A DNA stretch of 6,078 nucleotides from Collinsella aerofaciens (GTDB taxonomy: Bacteria > Actinomycetota > Coriobacteriia > Coriobacteriales > Coriobacteriaceae): positions 1-6,078 of the forward strand of contig RKAY01000031.1 in NCBI GenBank assembly GCA_014846205.1, written 5' to 3'. A program made the translations under genes and the position numbers. This document shows, in pieces, positions 5,682 through 6,078 of this stretch. The notes beneath the pieces were generated by a model. The model did no database searches, was not told the origin of the DNA, and was given only the letters and a program-made list of their open reading frames with translations. Each line of letters starts with the position of its first letter. Position 1 is the first letter of the stretch.

Positions 5682-6078
5682 ACTCGGTACGGGCAACCTG
5701 GTCGATGCGGTAACCCTCGATCTGGTCGCCGGGCTTGATGTCCTGGAAGTTCTCCAGGCCAATGCCGCCCTCGGAACCGCTCTTGAGGCTCTTGGCCTCA
5801 TCCTTGTAGTGGCGCATCGAGGCGATCTTGCCGTTGAAGACCACGATGCCGTCGCGCACCAGGCGCACGGAATCGGTCGCGGCGATCTCGCCCTCTTCGA
5901 CGCGGACACCAGCAGCGATGCCGACTTTGGGCACCTTGAAGGTGTCCAGGACGGTCGCGGTACCCGTGGAGACCTCGACCTCGGTGGGCTTGAGCATGCC
6001 GATACGGGCAGCGTCGAGCTCCTCGAGGCACTTGTAGATGACGTCGTAGCAACGGATCTCGACGCCCTCGCGCTCGGC
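5680..6078 (-). CDS. infB: 3' end of infB, translation initiation factor IF2 (partial)
   Basis: The reading frame stays open to the window edge, giving the last 132 residues plus a TAG stop. An internal Met at 5995-5997 is not a real start, because the conserved sequence EREGVEIRCYDVIYK continues upstream of it. This is the end of IF2 domain III and domain IV (C2), the beta-barrel that holds the fMet end of initiator tRNA. Recognisable parts, numbered from the window edge, are FKVPKVGIAAG (47-57), VRLVRDGIVVFNGKIASMRHYKD (71-93) and IGLENFQDIKPGDQIEGY (106-123). Two positions usually Cys in IF2 of other bacteria are changed: GCY is GVR (57-59) and ECG is EGG (103-105). The last nine or so residues (RIDQVARTE) are a short variable tail. 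The GTPase domain lies outside the window. Confidence 0.95.
   Translation of the reverse strand, partial: AEREGVEIRCYDVIYKCLEELDAARIGMLKPTEVEVSTGTATVLDTFKVPKVGIAAGVRVEEGEIAATDSVRLVRDGIVVFNGKIASMRHYKDEAKSLKSGSEGGIGLENFQDIKPGDQIEGYRIDQVARTE

Noticed and set aside
5680..5997. A separate 105-residue gene starting at the Met at 5995-5997
   Set aside because: The conserved IF2 sequence continues upstream of this Met to the window edge in the same frame, so it is an internal Met of infB.
1..6078. A mobile element, CRISPR array, tRNA/rRNA gene or novel defence system
   Set aside because: Nearly every base belongs to a recognised core gene on one strand. No transposase, repeat array, tRNA cloverleaf or unknown gene is visible.

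Overview
This window is a compact block of bacterial core housekeeping genes, and every gene is on the minus strand. Reading in the direction of transcription (high to low coordinate) the order is: the 3' end of infB (translation initiation factor IF2), rbfA (ribosome-binding factor A), an nrnA/cnpB-like DHH phosphoesterase, truB (tRNA pseudouridine-55 synthase), ribF (riboflavin kinase/FAD synthetase), dnaG (DNA primase), then a 110-base gap and the first codons of what is most likely rpoD (principal sigma factor). The high GC content, actinobacterial-type protein sequences and infB-rbfA-nrnA order suggest an actinobacterium, plausibly class Coriobacteriia and a Collinsella-like organism. That placement is an inference from memory, not the result of a search.

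Region by region: 5680-6078 is the IF2 C-terminal domain, cut by the window edge. Between 2270 and 5668 four genes (rbfA, nrnA, truB, ribF) are packed with overlaps or gaps of at most 15 bases. The rbfA/nrnA and ribF/dnaG junctions each overlap by 8 bases, and truB/ribF overlap by the classical ATGA. dnaG fills 163-2277. The only real intergenic space is 53-162. It is clearly AT-richer than the genes (about 44% GC), has no obvious intrinsic terminator, and holds two small inverted repeats, a candidate extended -10 promoter and a good ribosome binding site for the rpoD start.

The genes make one growth-linked programme: initiation factor, 30S maturation, nanoRNA/nucleotide turnover, tRNA modification, flavin cofactor synthesis, replication priming and the main sigma factor. 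The notable point is that ribF is joined directly to dnaG. This fuses the nusA-infB type operon to the dnaG-rpoD macromolecular-synthesis operon, which lie apart in E. coli and B. subtilis. I see no mobile element, CRISPR array, tRNA, rRNA or unknown gene, and nothing here looks like a new defence or biosynthetic system. The findings are therefore modest: operon architecture, the dnaG-rpoD spacer, and family-motif substitutions in IF2 and RibF.
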